From a virus, in IMG/VR virus record IMGVR_UViG_3300033145_001598, positions 1 through 64,000 of that record: a stretch of DNA of 64,000 bases; one strand, written 5' to 3'. Under the pieces are notes generated by a model. The model was not told the origin of the DNA. It saw nothing but the letters and a program-made list of their open reading frames with translations, and did no database searches. Both the position numbers and the translations under genes were made by a program. Below, in pieces: positions 43,751-51,468 of the stretch (position 1 is its first letter; the number at the start of each line of letters is the position of its first letter).

Positions 43751-44118
43751 CTTGTTCTTCCTTATAGAAACGCATGTCTGGACTTTATTAACTAGCTGCA
43801 ACTTGGTCAGGCATCGAACTCTAGTAACTTGGTCTGTCTTACATGCTGCCCACAGGTTAGTCTGTAGAACACTATTCCTATTTTCCTATTATGGGACTAA
43901 TCTTGTTCTTAGCAGGCGAACCGCCTTACTTGTTTTGCAGTAACAGCTCACCAGAACTCGCTCATTCGTTTCCCGTTCTACCTGTCTGGCAGGGCTGTAT
44001 CTCTCTCGTCAGAGTGATCACGGCGGGTATGTTTCGCTTGGAGCTATCACTGCAATTTTGAATCAAGTAGGAGACCTTACAACCATACAGACAACCTCCT
44101 ACCTGATCCTTTATCTCT
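43751..44118 (-). ncRNA. Structured non-coding region, possible RNA gene
   Basis: 368 bases without a convincing gene, unusual in this tightly packed window. On the minus strand it can form several stems: CAGGTAGGAG with CTCCTACTTG (44105-44096 / 44073-44064, one G-U pair that would be a mismatch on the plus strand), AGGCG/CGCCT with a three-base loop, TTACT/AGTAA, and AGTGAT/ATCACT. A weak 77-codon frame (43962-44195) crosses it but has no ribosome site. No tRNA could be folded by eye. Confidence 0.35.
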
Positions 44119-44361
44119 CTAGAGATTGCAACCAATGATGCTGAAATCATAGGCACCACGTGAGTAGTTGGCCTTGTAGGCTGCAATCGTACCACCTGTT
44201 AGGCCCAGTTTGCAGATGATATCCGTAGTGGTCTTACCTTTACGGAGCATCTTTACTACCTCGTAGGTAGCTCGTCCGTATTTTTTACGGAACAGGTTGC
44301 GACATGTCCTGGTTGTAACTGCTTTTTGTGCTGTTTTTTGTGTCTTTGTTAATTTTGCCAT
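44119..44361 (-). CDS. Small HTH-like protein
   Basis: 80 residues. KKYGRATYEVVKMLRKGKTT followed by TDIICKLGLTGGTIAAYKAN reads as a helix-turn-helix with a basic N-terminus, similar to small phage DNA-binding proteins. Its start lies 77 bases inside the end of the upstream gene. Possibly a transcription regulator; target unknown. Confidence 0.55.
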   Translation of the reverse strand: MAKLTKTQKTAQKAVTTRTCRNLFRKKYGRATYEVVKMLRKGKTTTDIICKLGLTGGTIAAYKANYSRGAYDFSIIGCNL

Positions 44362-45241
44362 TTGTTTCTCCTATTTTTTGTTTTCTCATCTCAAATATTT
44401 TGCCTTTGAATCGACGGAGACCATCTCCTTCTTTTCTTTTAAGCAATATTTTTTCAGTATGTTCTTCCCAGTATGGTTTCAGTCCATTCAGGGTATTTAT
44501 ATCATCATGGTCTGTCTTCCTAAAGGAAAAGAGATATTGATACATCTGAACATGTGTATCTCCATACTCTAATACTTTCTCTAGATTAAACTTGAATCCT
44601 GACTGTCTAGCTTTGATCATATAGAAGGCGGGAATGATAAACCCTCTACCCTGATCAAACAAGCTTAGTGTATTAAAAGTACTATCTAGAGCAACTTCCC
44701 ATGTAAGGTGGTGAACAATAGCACTCTCTAACTTGTTATAATCACATGGTCCATTCATATGTTTAGACAAGTCAAACAAACTACTTATGTTACGTTCTCT
44801 GCCCTTTTCATGATTGATATAGCATACTCCAACAGGTGACAGGTGATTTAATAGCCCGTCAAATATTTTTATTGCTTTACCAGAAAATGGGCCGCAGGTA
44901 TCTATGTCAGCCAGGTCAAATTTCCCATCCAGAGACTTGTTTTTCCTCTTACTGTGGACAACAGTCTCCAATCGGCCTTTGATTACTTTTATGCCGTGTA
45001 GTTCATTCCCCGCATTATCCCAAAACTGAGACAGATACCTGCTATCCCTCTCTACTCCAACAATCGAGCTTGGTTTGGCTATCTGGGCGTCAGTGAGCAT
45101 CTTCTCAAAGTGACCCTGACTACCTGGAAGTGTTAGACATCTAACATTGTTCCCGGTAAGAATTCTCTTAGCATGTACGAGCTTTAGTCTCCTAGCATAC
45201 TGTTTGTTCTTACCTTCCCAAGTTTCATATTGATTGGACAT
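44285..45241 (-). CDS. Methyltransferase-fold protein, unknown substrate
   Basis: 318 residues. VRCLTLPGSQGHFEKML, SSIVGVERDSRYLSQF, GIKVIKGRLETVV and FDLADIDTCGPFSGKAIKIF follow the order of motifs I to IV in SAM-binding Rossmann enzymes, though the glycine-rich loop is degenerate. The C-terminal tail is Lys/Asn-rich. It could be an active or inactive methyltransferase. Confidence 0.45.
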   Translation of the reverse strand: MSNQYETWEGKNKQYARRLKLVHAKRILTGNNVRCLTLPGSQGHFEKMLTDAQIAKPSSIVGVERDSRYLSQFWDNAGNELHGIKVIKGRLETVVHSKRKNKSLDGKFDLADIDTCGPFSGKAIKIFDGLLNHLSPVGVCYINHEKGRERNISSLFDLSKHMNGPCDYNKLESAIVHHLTWEVALDSTFNTLSLFDQGRGFIIPAFYMIKARQSGFKFNLEKVLEYGDTHVQMYQYLFSFRKTDHDDINTLNGLKPYWEEHTEKILLKRKEGDGLRRFKGKIFEMRKQKIGETNGKINKDTKNSTKSSYNQDMSQPVP

Positions 45242-45252
45242 GCTTTTTCTTT

Positions 45253-45612
45253 CTAGAAAGGTATGCCATCGTTATACTGTTTTCCCTCAGCAGGTGTGTT
45301 TTCTGCTGGAGTTGCATTGAGTACCTGCTGATACTCTGCGAGAACAATCTCATTCAACTGTTGAGACAGTTCTTTATTGAGACAGCGGACCTGATCATAA
45401 TACTCAGTCTGCTTGATGCCTGTCTCAGCGTTGACCTTCTCTTGTTGACGGTTTGGAAGGCGAACAAAGTCACCATTTTTACCGTGCATGACCGTGAATC
45501 GTACTTCTACTGCGTTGGCGATGATGACAGAGCCATTGGCCTTCAATGTTCGGTGCTCTTTCTTCAAGGGCCAAACCTTAATGTTGCTAAACAAACCTGT
45601 TTCGTTACTCAT
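45253..45612 (-). CDS. SpoVG-like nucleic-acid-binding protein with SSB-type C-terminal tip
   Basis: 119 residues. IIANAVEVRFTVMHGKNGDF and VRLPNRQ, then LNEIVLAEYQQ, match SpoVG (conserved nGlFv-mP and the final vl-EY helix). The tail after residue 100 is flexible and ends YNDGIPF, close to the DDDIPF tip by which bacterial SSB recruits repair and replication proteins. It probably acts as a phage SSB or host-factor decoy. Start codon overlaps the stop of a 23-residue peptide (ATGA). Confidence 0.6.
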   Translation of the reverse strand: MSNETGLFSNIKVWPLKKEHRTLKANGSVIIANAVEVRFTVMHGKNGDFVRLPNRQQEKVNAETGIKQTEYYDQVRCLNKELSQQLNEIVLAEYQQVLNATPAENTPAEGKQYNDGIPF

Positions 45613-45680
45613 TTCTTTTCTCCTGTTAAAAATAATCTAGCAGCAATTGATGCAATTGCTATTACTATTACTATTTGCAT
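45609..45680 (-). CDS. 23-residue hydrophobic leader peptide upstream of the SpoVG/SSB gene
   Basis: ATG 45680 follows GGGAG (45690-45686) by five bases; the peptide MQIVIVIAIASIAARLFLTG plus EKK ends in an ATGA overlap with the next gene. It is one hydrophobic helix. It may be a small membrane protein or only a coupling device for the downstream gene. Confidence 0.45.
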   Translation of the reverse strand: MQIVIVIAIASIAARLFLTGEKK

Positions 45681-45685
45681 TCTCT

Positions 45686-45701
45686 CTCCCGCTTACGGGA
45701 G
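45686..45701 (-). promoter_or_regulatory. Hairpin covering the ribosome site of the leader peptide
   Basis: CTCCCG-TAAG-CGGGAG is a perfect six-base-pair stem with a four-base loop. Its 3' arm contains the GGGAG Shine-Dalgarno of the 23-residue peptide, so folding would block translation of the peptide and, by coupling, of the SSB-like gene. No U-run follows on the minus strand, so it is not a typical terminator. Confidence 0.45.
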
Positions 45702-45843
45702 CGTGGTTTTAACTATTTTTTCTATCTTTTTTTGTCGTTTAGTAGACTTTGTCCCTCCCTTTACTTTCTTCAGCCTTTATCTCTTTCAATTTATAAGAGT
45801 TAATACACTACGCTTATCCGTTGCTTTCTACCAAGCGTGTTTC
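45702..45843 (-). promoter_or_regulatory. Spacer upstream of the SpoVG/SSB leader peptide
   Basis: 142 bases without a gene. It is AT-rich and holds TTATAAAT on the minus strand, which could be a -10 element for the SSB-like gene, but no clear -35 box was found. On the plus strand a hairpin with a U-rich stretch adjoins it, without a plus-strand gene to end. Confidence 0.2.
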
Positions 45844-46266
45844 TTAATCTGGTGTTGGAAACTGTAGAGATCTTAAGGTTGAGATAATTGCTAGAAAACT
45901 ATTTTCCCTAACTGCGTTCTTATCGTAGTCTTCAGCTTTATGGTTTAGTTTTTTAGCTGGTGGATATACGTCATTGACCCACCTCTTAAACTCAGCTCCT
46001 GTTACATCAGAGAGCTCCTTGTGTTCTTCTCTTATTTTTTTATCATTCTCATCATAGATAGGTATGCCTACCCATGTTTTGTTCTTAGTCTTGTCTGTTA
46101 GGCTTTTAACAATAGCTTTCCACTCGTCCTTTTCTTCTCTGTCTTCAGTAATGGTTTCAACCATATCTTTGAGCAGTTCTTTAGTGTCTCGTGTAAGTTT
46201 TTTTTCTTCTACCTCTCCCCGAAGATCATCTATCTCAAGGTCGAGTTTCTCCTTTTTCTTTGTCAT
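45844..46266 (-). CDS. Unknown coiled-coil protein
   Basis: 140 residues, strongly charged; residues 1-60 form a likely coiled coil (KKKEKLDLEIDDLRGEVEEK). The rest is helical with WKAIVKSLTDKTKNKTWVGI. Not recognised. Confidence 0.5.
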   Translation of the reverse strand: MTKKKEKLDLEIDDLRGEVEEKKLTRDTKELLKDMVETITEDREEKDEWKAIVKSLTDKTKNKTWVGIPIYDENDKKIREEHKELSDVTGAEFKRWVNDVYPPAKKLNHKAEDYDKNAVRENSFLAIISTLRSLQFPTPD

Positions 46267-46272
46267 TGTCTT

Positions 46273-46566
46273 TCACCTTCTGGCACCTCTAGACCTAGGT
46301 CGTATAGTAATGCCTGTGCTAGCTTTCTTTGGTATGAAAAGAGAAGATGGCTTAATTCTTGTCTTAACTATTAAACCTATCTCTTCATTCTTTCCTTCCA
46401 CGAACTGATATCTTACTGCCTGTGGTTCGCCGCAATGATTACACCAATATTGACTTAGCATTGTTGCTTTGTCTGGATTAGTAAAATCACTAGGCTTACG
46501 TAACTTTACTGTTTTACAGTTATCTTTTTGGCACTGGTCACATTGTATTACTATTTCCTTTAGCAT
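46273..46566 (-). CDS. Zinc-ribbon protein
   Basis: 97 residues. IQCDQCQKDNCKTV and YWCNHCGEPQAV form a zinc ribbon; the C-terminus is basic (GITIRPRSRGARR). Overlaps the HD protein gene by 29 bases. Function unknown. Confidence 0.5.
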   Translation of the reverse strand: MLKEIVIQCDQCQKDNCKTVKLRKPSDFTNPDKATMLSQYWCNHCGEPQAVRYQFVEGKNEEIGLIVKTRIKPSSLFIPKKASTGITIRPRSRGARR

Positions 46567-47608
46567 AAATTCTCCTGGCTAGGTCCAGGATCCATTCTTG
46601 ATTGTTTCTTCTAGCTGTGTCTGAGTTCACTGCTCCTAATAGATTAGCGTACACCACTCTCATGTCTTGTTCTGGACCTACCACTTTTATTAGATTTTCC
46701 TCCCTTACGTTTAGATCTTCTCTAAATATAAGTAAACTTGAACTTGTTATTTCTTCTATCCTGTCTCGTAATTCTTTCATCTCTCTAGTAATAGTTGGTT
46801 TATTCTTATTAGCTTTGTTCCCCTGTCGATCAGCTGCTCTTAACCTGAAGAGATCTTGCCATCCTTCTTTACCTAGCTTAAGGAGCCACTTTCTAATAGA
46901 TTTCTCTTTACTAATACTAGCGAACCTAAACATATGATGTCTAACTAGGTTAACTATGTAACGAGTATCTATTTCTGAGAATTTAAATCGTCTACAGATA
47001 TGATAGGCTGCTGTAGCACCAACCACATCATGTCGATGAAAGGTAATTCTCCCGTCACTCTCTTCATTTATGGTATTTGGTTTTCCTATGTCGTGGAGGA
47101 GTATAGCCCACTGTACTATGGGCCTATAGTTTCTAGCATGTTCTAAAGACCCTATTAGATGTTCAAACACGGTCTCTTGATGATGACCTCCCCCGTTTAT
47201 ATCAACACAGTCTTGTAGTTCAGGTAGTATTTTTGCTAGCAGACCTGAGTCCTTAATGGCTAACAGGAATTCGGGACCCCATCCTTCACCAAAGATGAAA
47301 GACATGACTTCCCTCATGTGACCTATTGGTATATCTGAGAGAGCATCTATCGATACAATGCTCTGCTTCTCCGGACCCACTACCTCAAGGTTGCCTACGC
47401 TCTCTGCTATCCTAGACGGCTTCCATGGTGATGCCATAGGGAGCATCCTCTTAAGGTGACGTAGGGTGGTGTTCACCACGAACGATAGTGTCCTTTTTCC
47501 AAAAGCCAGAGGGTTGGCTTCTGGTCTTATCAGATATACTTCTACCTTTTCAGACCTGAACAGGTCTGCTAGCGTTTCTATGTCAGCTGGGTGATTAACC
47601 CTCGACAT
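46538..47608 (-). CDS. HD-domain protein related to tRNA nucleotidyltransferase/poly(A) polymerase C-terminal half
   Basis: 356 residues from ATG 47608 (AAGAAGG before it; an ATG at 47641 is possible). HHQETVFEHLIGSLEHARN, AILLHDIGKPNTI, FHRHDVVGA and NLVRHHMF give the His and His-Asp metal motifs of the HD superfamily as in CCA-adding enzymes. The N-terminal half keeps a degenerate nucleotidyltransferase outline (PLAFGKRTLSFVVNT) without clear catalytic Asp residues. It is probably a phosphohydrolase, perhaps acting on RNA ends or nucleotides. Confidence 0.65.
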   Translation of the reverse strand: MSRVNHPADIETLADLFRSEKVEVYLIRPEANPLAFGKRTLSFVVNTTLRHLKRMLPMASPWKPSRIAESVGNLEVVGPEKQSIVSIDALSDIPIGHMREVMSFIFGEGWGPEFLLAIKDSGLLAKILPELQDCVDINGGGHHQETVFEHLIGSLEHARNYRPIVQWAILLHDIGKPNTINEESDGRITFHRHDVVGATAAYHICRRFKFSEIDTRYIVNLVRHHMFRFASISKEKSIRKWLLKLGKEGWQDLFRLRAADRQGNKANKNKPTITREMKELRDRIEEITSSSLLIFREDLNVREENLIKVVGPEQDMRVVYANLLGAVNSDTARRNNQEWILDLARRIYAKGNSNTM

Positions 47609-47858
47609 AGTCCTTCTTCTTTCTTGAAACATCTCCAGCACTGTCTATAAAATAATCATATTGCTTTCGAGTGTTCTCGAATTCTCTCACCAGCTGTGCT
47701 CCTTGTAACCAAGCTACCATAGAGCTATTTGCTTTAGGTTGACCTTCATAGTTTAAAAGGATCGCCCCACTTGTTGTGAAAATATATTCGGCTCCCTTTG
47801 GCGGCCTAGCTAACCCAATTTTGAAGAATTTTTCTGAGTTACTCTTCATCGCCTTCAT
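47595..47858 (-). CDS. Unknown small protein
   Basis: 87 residues from ATG 47858 (AAGG before it); two other in-frame ATGs are close, so the start is uncertain. Short strands with GAEYIFTTSGAILLNYEGQP, then a charged helix. It overlaps the DUF2997 gene. Confidence 0.45.
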   Translation of the reverse strand: MKAMKSNSEKFFKIGLARPPKGAEYIFTTSGAILLNYEGQPKANSSMVAWLQGAQLVREFENTRKQYDYFIDSAGDVSRKKKDYVEG

Positions 47859-48036
47859 ATACCTTGATTCCATCTAACTCTACATAATATTCAGGCTTAC
47901 GTTGAACCTCTACTTTTGTACCAAGAGCTTCTTCAAAGGCACGAGTAATTTCTTCACAAGAAGCATCTTCTACTCCTTGAACATCAATATGAGTGTTGCC
48001 TGCCTTGTCGATTCTAAATGTAATTTCTCTAGACAT
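47839..48036 (-). CDS. DUF2997 family protein
   Basis: 65 residues. ITFRIDKAGNTHIDVQGVED followed by ASCEEITRAFEEALG matches the short DUF2997 family (strand-strand-helix with a conserved Cys in ASCEE). In bacteria such genes are often beside DUF1257 (Ycf35) genes, as here two genes upstream. Biochemical role unknown. Confidence 0.65.
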   Translation of the reverse strand: MSREITFRIDKAGNTHIDVQGVEDASCEEITRAFEEALGTKVEVQRKPEYYVELDGIKVYEGDEE

Positions 48037-48439
48037 TTCTTTTGTCCTTTACTTTCTTTTTCACTCTGAAAGTTACTTCTTTTTCGGGGTTTAGTTTATT
48101 ACACCATTTTGGACATCGGCCAGCATAAATATGATCGATTACCAAAACTTGACATATTTCTCCATGAGATAATTCTGCTTCACTAACGTCAATGTCTCCA
48201 CTTAAAGTTCTATTACGAAGTCCATTGGGCATTTGAGCATACTCAAAGAGCCTATGATATGCTTGAAGTTTACCTGTTCTTCGTTCAAACCTATCTAATG
48301 GAGAACACATTGAGATAGCATAGTAAAACATGTTGTTAACATCTCTTACTCCAGCTACCACTGCAGAACCTTTTCCTACATTAAAGTAGGCAAATCTAAC
48401 TTCTGGTGCTAGCTCTTTTCTCTCTTGTCTAGTTTCCAT
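48029..48439 (-). CDS. Unknown protein between DUF1257 and DUF2997 genes
   Basis: 136 residues. GKGSAVVAGVRDVNNMFYYA is beta-rich; the C-terminal AGRCPKWCNKLN could form a small metal site. It overlaps the DUF2997 gene by eight bases, so it likely acts in the same module. Not recognised. Confidence 0.45.
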   Translation of the reverse strand: METRQERKELAPEVRFAYFNVGKGSAVVAGVRDVNNMFYYAISMCSPLDRFERRTGKLQAYHRLFEYAQMPNGLRNRTLSGDIDVSEAELSHGEICQVLVIDHIYAGRCPKWCNKLNPEKEVTFRVKKKVKDKRNV

Positions 48440-48492
48440 TTATTCCTCTAAAAATTTATTCCAATTTTGCCTCTAAAAGGGGCTTGTTGCTT

Positions 48493-48894
48493 TTAGAAAG
48501 GTGATGTTACTTTCACAAAGAACTCGCCGTCTCGCTCTTCCTCGCTTGCCACAAAGAAATTTCTTTCTGAAGCCACTTCCTTGATGACTTCACAAGCATA
48601 TCTTTGCTGCAATTCACCCTGCCACTGTTGACCAAACTTACGGCCATCTGTGTCTACGTGCAAAGTATAGGTACCATCGGTTTGTTTCTCAAAGCCAAGG
48701 TCACTATTATAGTTTCCAACGCCTTTGACTCGAATCTCTGCTTTCTTGCTGTGGGCAGTACCACCATAACCTCTAAGGGTCTGTGGTGTATCAAATACTT
48801 CGATATTGTTCTCCTGAAGACCCATCTTGACTAGGGCTTTCACCAAAGCTTCCTTCTTCTGAAGCTTCGTAGAGATCTTGCTGTAATGACTCAT
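48493..48894 (-). CDS. DUF1257 (Ycf35-like) protein
   Basis: 133 residues. MSHYSKISTKLQKKEALVKALVKMGL... is the characteristic DUF1257 opening; AEIRVKGVGNYNSDLGFEKQ and LQQRYACEVIKEVASERNF are further conserved pieces. DUF1257 is Ycf35 of plastids and cyanobacteria. Its occurrence with DUF2997 and a Ycf46-like ATPase in one phage is notable. Confidence 0.7.
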   Translation of the reverse strand: MSHYSKISTKLQKKEALVKALVKMGLQENNIEVFDTPQTLRGYGGTAHSKKAEIRVKGVGNYNSDLGFEKQTDGTYTLHVDTDGRKFGQQWQGELQQRYACEVIKEVASERNFFVASEEERDGEFFVKVTSPF

Positions 48895-49117
48895 AATCTG
48901 TCTCCTTTATTAGTTTTGTGTTCTGACACTGTTCTTCAACTGGAAGACTCATCCAGTCTACGAGTTTTAAATTTATATACTTTTCTTCTGATTCTGGATA
49001 AGGGTTTTCTCCCCTGTGAACCCAAGTTCTCTTGATAGTACTTTCAATTGTATATTTAGCTCTTGCCGTGTAGGCGCCTTGAGTGTACCAGTCGATGACT
49101 GATTCGAGGGAGGACAT
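48791..49117 (-). CDS. Unknown protein overlapping DUF1257 gene
   Basis: 108 residues, Ser/Glu-rich C-terminus, not recognised. Its last 104 bases overlap the DUF1257 start in another frame, a long overlap for this genome. The N-terminal half (ARAKYTIESTIKRTWVHRG) looks coding. Confidence 0.45.
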   Translation of the reverse strand: MSSLESVIDWYTQGAYTARAKYTIESTIKRTWVHRGENPYPESEEKYINLKLVDWMSLPVEEQCQNTKLIKETDYESLQQDLYEASEEGSFGESPSQDGSSGEQYRSI

Positions 49118-49193
49118 GTTTTGTTTATCTCCAATTTCTTCTAACCAAACTACCTTAAAATACCTTAAGATTTACTTTACTTATTTCCGCTAT

Positions 49194-49210
49194 AGAAGTC
49201 AAGGACTTCT
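49194..49210 (-). terminator. Hairpin after the DUF932 gene
   Basis: AGAAGTC-CTT-GACTTCT is a perfect seven-base-pair stem with a three-base loop directly after the DUF932 stop codon on the minus strand. There is no U-run, so it may be a weak or Rho-type terminator or an RNA-stability element. Confidence 0.3.
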
Positions 49211-49213
49211 TCT

Positions 49214-50233
49214 TTATCCTATGTCTTGTATGACTGCTGCTAGTCGAGCTCTTGTGTCCCTAAAGAGATCAAGATAACGCCCGACTTCACACTCGGCCAA
49301 GTACTTTTGAAAAGTTGGCAAGTCTTTTACTGCCTCTAGAATAGATTGTGCAACATGTAGCTTACTTGCTGTTTCTTGGTCTTCATATTGTTCTTCAATA
49401 ACACTAATGATTCGGTTGGGGAGGAAGTCTGCTTCTTGGATAAGATTGCGCGCTTCATTTGCAGGATCATCTACTATGAGAGCAGATGCTTCTAGTATTT
49501 TAGCAATTCCTACTTCAGCGGCCTCTTTAGCTTCTCTGACAGCTTGTCTAATGGCATCGATTTCAATGTCCCCTACATGGACAAACCTTGTAGCTCCAGT
49601 AGCTAGTTTGTCTAGATAGTCATAACAAGCATTGGATGTTCCTCCTCTAATAGTCGGTTTAATCCAGATGGCACTCATGCCTGTTTCACTGTTGATTATG
49701 TTAACACCAGCCCAATATATCTGACCATCTTGTTCTACCTGAAGATCCTTGTACAAAACCCTAAGCATAGTAAAGTCATCTGTCTTATCGAATGTTCTGA
49801 GATGAATATTCTCTAAGTTTTCGTCTTTTGACTCTGCTTGCAATGCATCTAACACTTCTGGAATCAGAAAGTTATCGTCGATTGGACTATATCTACTGGA
49901 AAAGATGGCTCTTACACGATTATCAATATATCTAAAGAGAAGCTCTTTACCATCATTCTGTCCAATCCAATAGTTGATGTTGACTGCTTGGAGACCATTT
50001 GGGCATCTATGGAGATAGCTAGCGGGGATTCTTAAACGACTAAGGAGTTGGCCTTCTGCATGGGTTGAGATATCTACTGGCTCAACATGTAGTTCAAAGT
50101 TTTCATTTTCTTCAAGACGAAGAAGACGACCAATATTTGTGGTAGTATCAGTACATCTCTCTGCATAGTCAGTAACTGCTTCTAGAATCTTTTCTTTTCT
50201 CTCTCTAGATGTCCTGTAATTCTTCAAGAGCAT
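49214..50233 (-). CDS. DUF932-family phage/plasmid protein
   Basis: 339 residues. RLRIPASYLHRCPNGLQAVN, RYIDNRVRAIFSSRYSPIDD and NINSETG-like strings match DUF932 proteins, common on phages and plasmids and of unknown function. The C-terminal third is a long helical region. An early gene role is often assumed. Confidence 0.65.
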   Translation of the reverse strand: MLLKNYRTSRERKEKILEAVTDYAERCTDTTTNIGRLLRLEENENFELHVEPVDISTHAEGQLLSRLRIPASYLHRCPNGLQAVNINYWIGQNDGKELLFRYIDNRVRAIFSSRYSPIDDNFLIPEVLDALQAESKDENLENIHLRTFDKTDDFTMLRVLYKDLQVEQDGQIYWAGVNIINSETGMSAIWIKPTIRGGTSNACYDYLDKLATGATRFVHVGDIEIDAIRQAVREAKEAAEVGIAKILEASALIVDDPANEARNLIQEADFLPNRIISVIEEQYEDQETASKLHVAQSILEAVKDLPTFQKYLAECEVGRYLDLFRDTRARLAAVIQDIG

Positions 50234-50250
50234 TATTTTCTCCGGTTATC

Positions 50251-50634
50251 TCAATAAACTGCGTATGATTTTTCTTCTATGATTTCAGAGCCAACTAGCT
50301 CATTGATCTCCCTCTTAATTCGAGCTCGTTCATCGTTATTCATGTAGACTGATCTTGCTAGTATAATAAACTCTGCGTCAAACTTTTCCTTTTTCTCGAG
50401 CTCTCTAACTTGATCTTCTATCACCCAGAGTCTCTCATTAACTTTGGTTAATTCTTTTTGTAAAGCAGGAATGTTTGGATCATCTGGAAGCTCTTCAGCA
50501 GCTTTTTTTAGCTGAATCAATTCTTTGTCTATGTTATAGAGCTTTTCAGGTTCCTTTATTCTTCTAGACTTAATTTGTAAGATAGTTATTTTATCTAGAA
50601 GTTCACCTGCGCTCACTTCCACCTTAAGAATCAT
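50251..50634 (-). CDS. DUF6165-like helical protein
   Basis: 127 residues from ATG 50634 (TAATG overlap with the previous stop). ILKVEVSAGELLDKITILQI with KSRRI is the hallmark opening of a family of small helical bacterial proteins; the rest is a charged coiled coil ending EIIEEKSYAVY. Function unknown. Confidence 0.55.
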   Translation of the reverse strand: MILKVEVSAGELLDKITILQIKSRRIKEPEKLYNIDKELIQLKKAAEELPDDPNIPALQKELTKVNERLWVIEDQVRELEKKEKFDAEFIILARSVYMNNDERARIKREINELVGSEIIEEKSYAVY

Positions 50635-51461
50635 TAAAATGTCAGCCCCCTTGTAAAGATATCTAGACGCTCGCCTCTCCATCCTGCGGCTCTTTTATGT
50701 CCGCCCCCGCCCTGGGTCCTAGCAATCTCTGATACATCAAAATCGTCCCGTCTGGATCTGGCTGAAAAGATTAGCCTTTCTCCATTGTGAAAATAGGTTA
50801 TGCCGTAGGGTCCCCTATTTGCAAGAATCTCACCTATTTCACTCTGTAAGATAGGAGAGTTCACTGCCAAGACTCTTTCTTTCTGTCCTTCTATAGTAAC
50901 AAGTCGAGCCCTATTTGCTAGGCTTTCAGCGAGTCGTGTTTCGTATCGATGAATAGCAGTGCCTTCCATTACAACCAAACCAAAGTTTTCTTCTATCATT
51001 TTATTGAGATGGTTCCAGGAAGCAATTGTTCTTGAAAAACTTCTCATGTAAGCAGAAACTTCTTTAGAGTTATTCAAACCAAACTGCCATAAGTCTCGGT
51101 CCTGAACATACTTAACAAGCTGCGGTGCCTCTTCTCCAGATGAAAAGAAGTCCCAGGCCATCATTGCACCTGATCTATTCATATCAAACTCGCAGAAGTC
51201 TAGTCCTTTAAGGTTTTCCTCCGCAGTTTTGTGGTGGTCCAAGACAATAATGGATTTAGCATGTAACTGCATATCCAACAGTATGTCCTTAGGGTACGAG
51301 AAATCAAAAATGTATACTTCTCTTCCTGTAACATCAGGTGGATCATCTCCGTATTGAGCTGGATGAAATTCTATATTTTCTCTTTCGAGATGCAACCAGG
51401 CTAGCCAAGCTGCAGTAAACCCATCGTCACAATTAGTATGATAAATAATTAATGGTCCCAT
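50634..51461 (-). CDS. DHH/DHHA1 family phosphoesterase
   Basis: 275 residues. HTNCDDGFTAAWLAW, IVLDHHKTAEEN (the DHH motif), YVQDRDLWQF and the DHHA1 motif GGGGHKRAAG are all present. Members of this group, such as NrnB-type enzymes, hydrolyse short RNA or cyclic dinucleotide products. In a phage it could recycle host nucleotides or degrade signalling nucleotides. Substrate not determinable. Confidence 0.8.
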   Translation of the reverse strand: MGPLIIYHTNCDDGFTAAWLAWLHLERENIEFHPAQYGDDPPDVTGREVYIFDFSYPKDILLDMQLHAKSIIVLDHHKTAEENLKGLDFCEFDMNRSGAMMAWDFFSSGEEAPQLVKYVQDRDLWQFGLNNSKEVSAYMRSFSRTIASWNHLNKMIEENFGLVVMEGTAIHRYETRLAESLANRARLVTIEGQKERVLAVNSPILQSEIGEILANRGPYGITYFHNGERLIFSARSRRDDFDVSEIARTQGGGGHKRAAGWRGERLDIFTRGLTF

Positions 51462-51468
51462 GATTATC

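Noticed and set aside
43801-43920. tRNA-like fragments (TTCGATG and GGTTCGCC loops, TGG end) in the gap upstream of the small acidic gene
   Set aside because: Acceptor, D and anticodon arms could not be paired in either strand; base pairing of the putative T-arm fails at two or more positions.
43962-44195. 77-codon minus-strand frame
   Set aside because: No ribosome site, unusual composition, and deep overlap with the HTH-like gene; more likely structured non-coding sequence.
45361-45867. 168-codon plus-strand frame across the SpoVG/SSB gene
   Set aside because: It is antisense to a recognised gene, hydrophobic by composition and lacks a start context.
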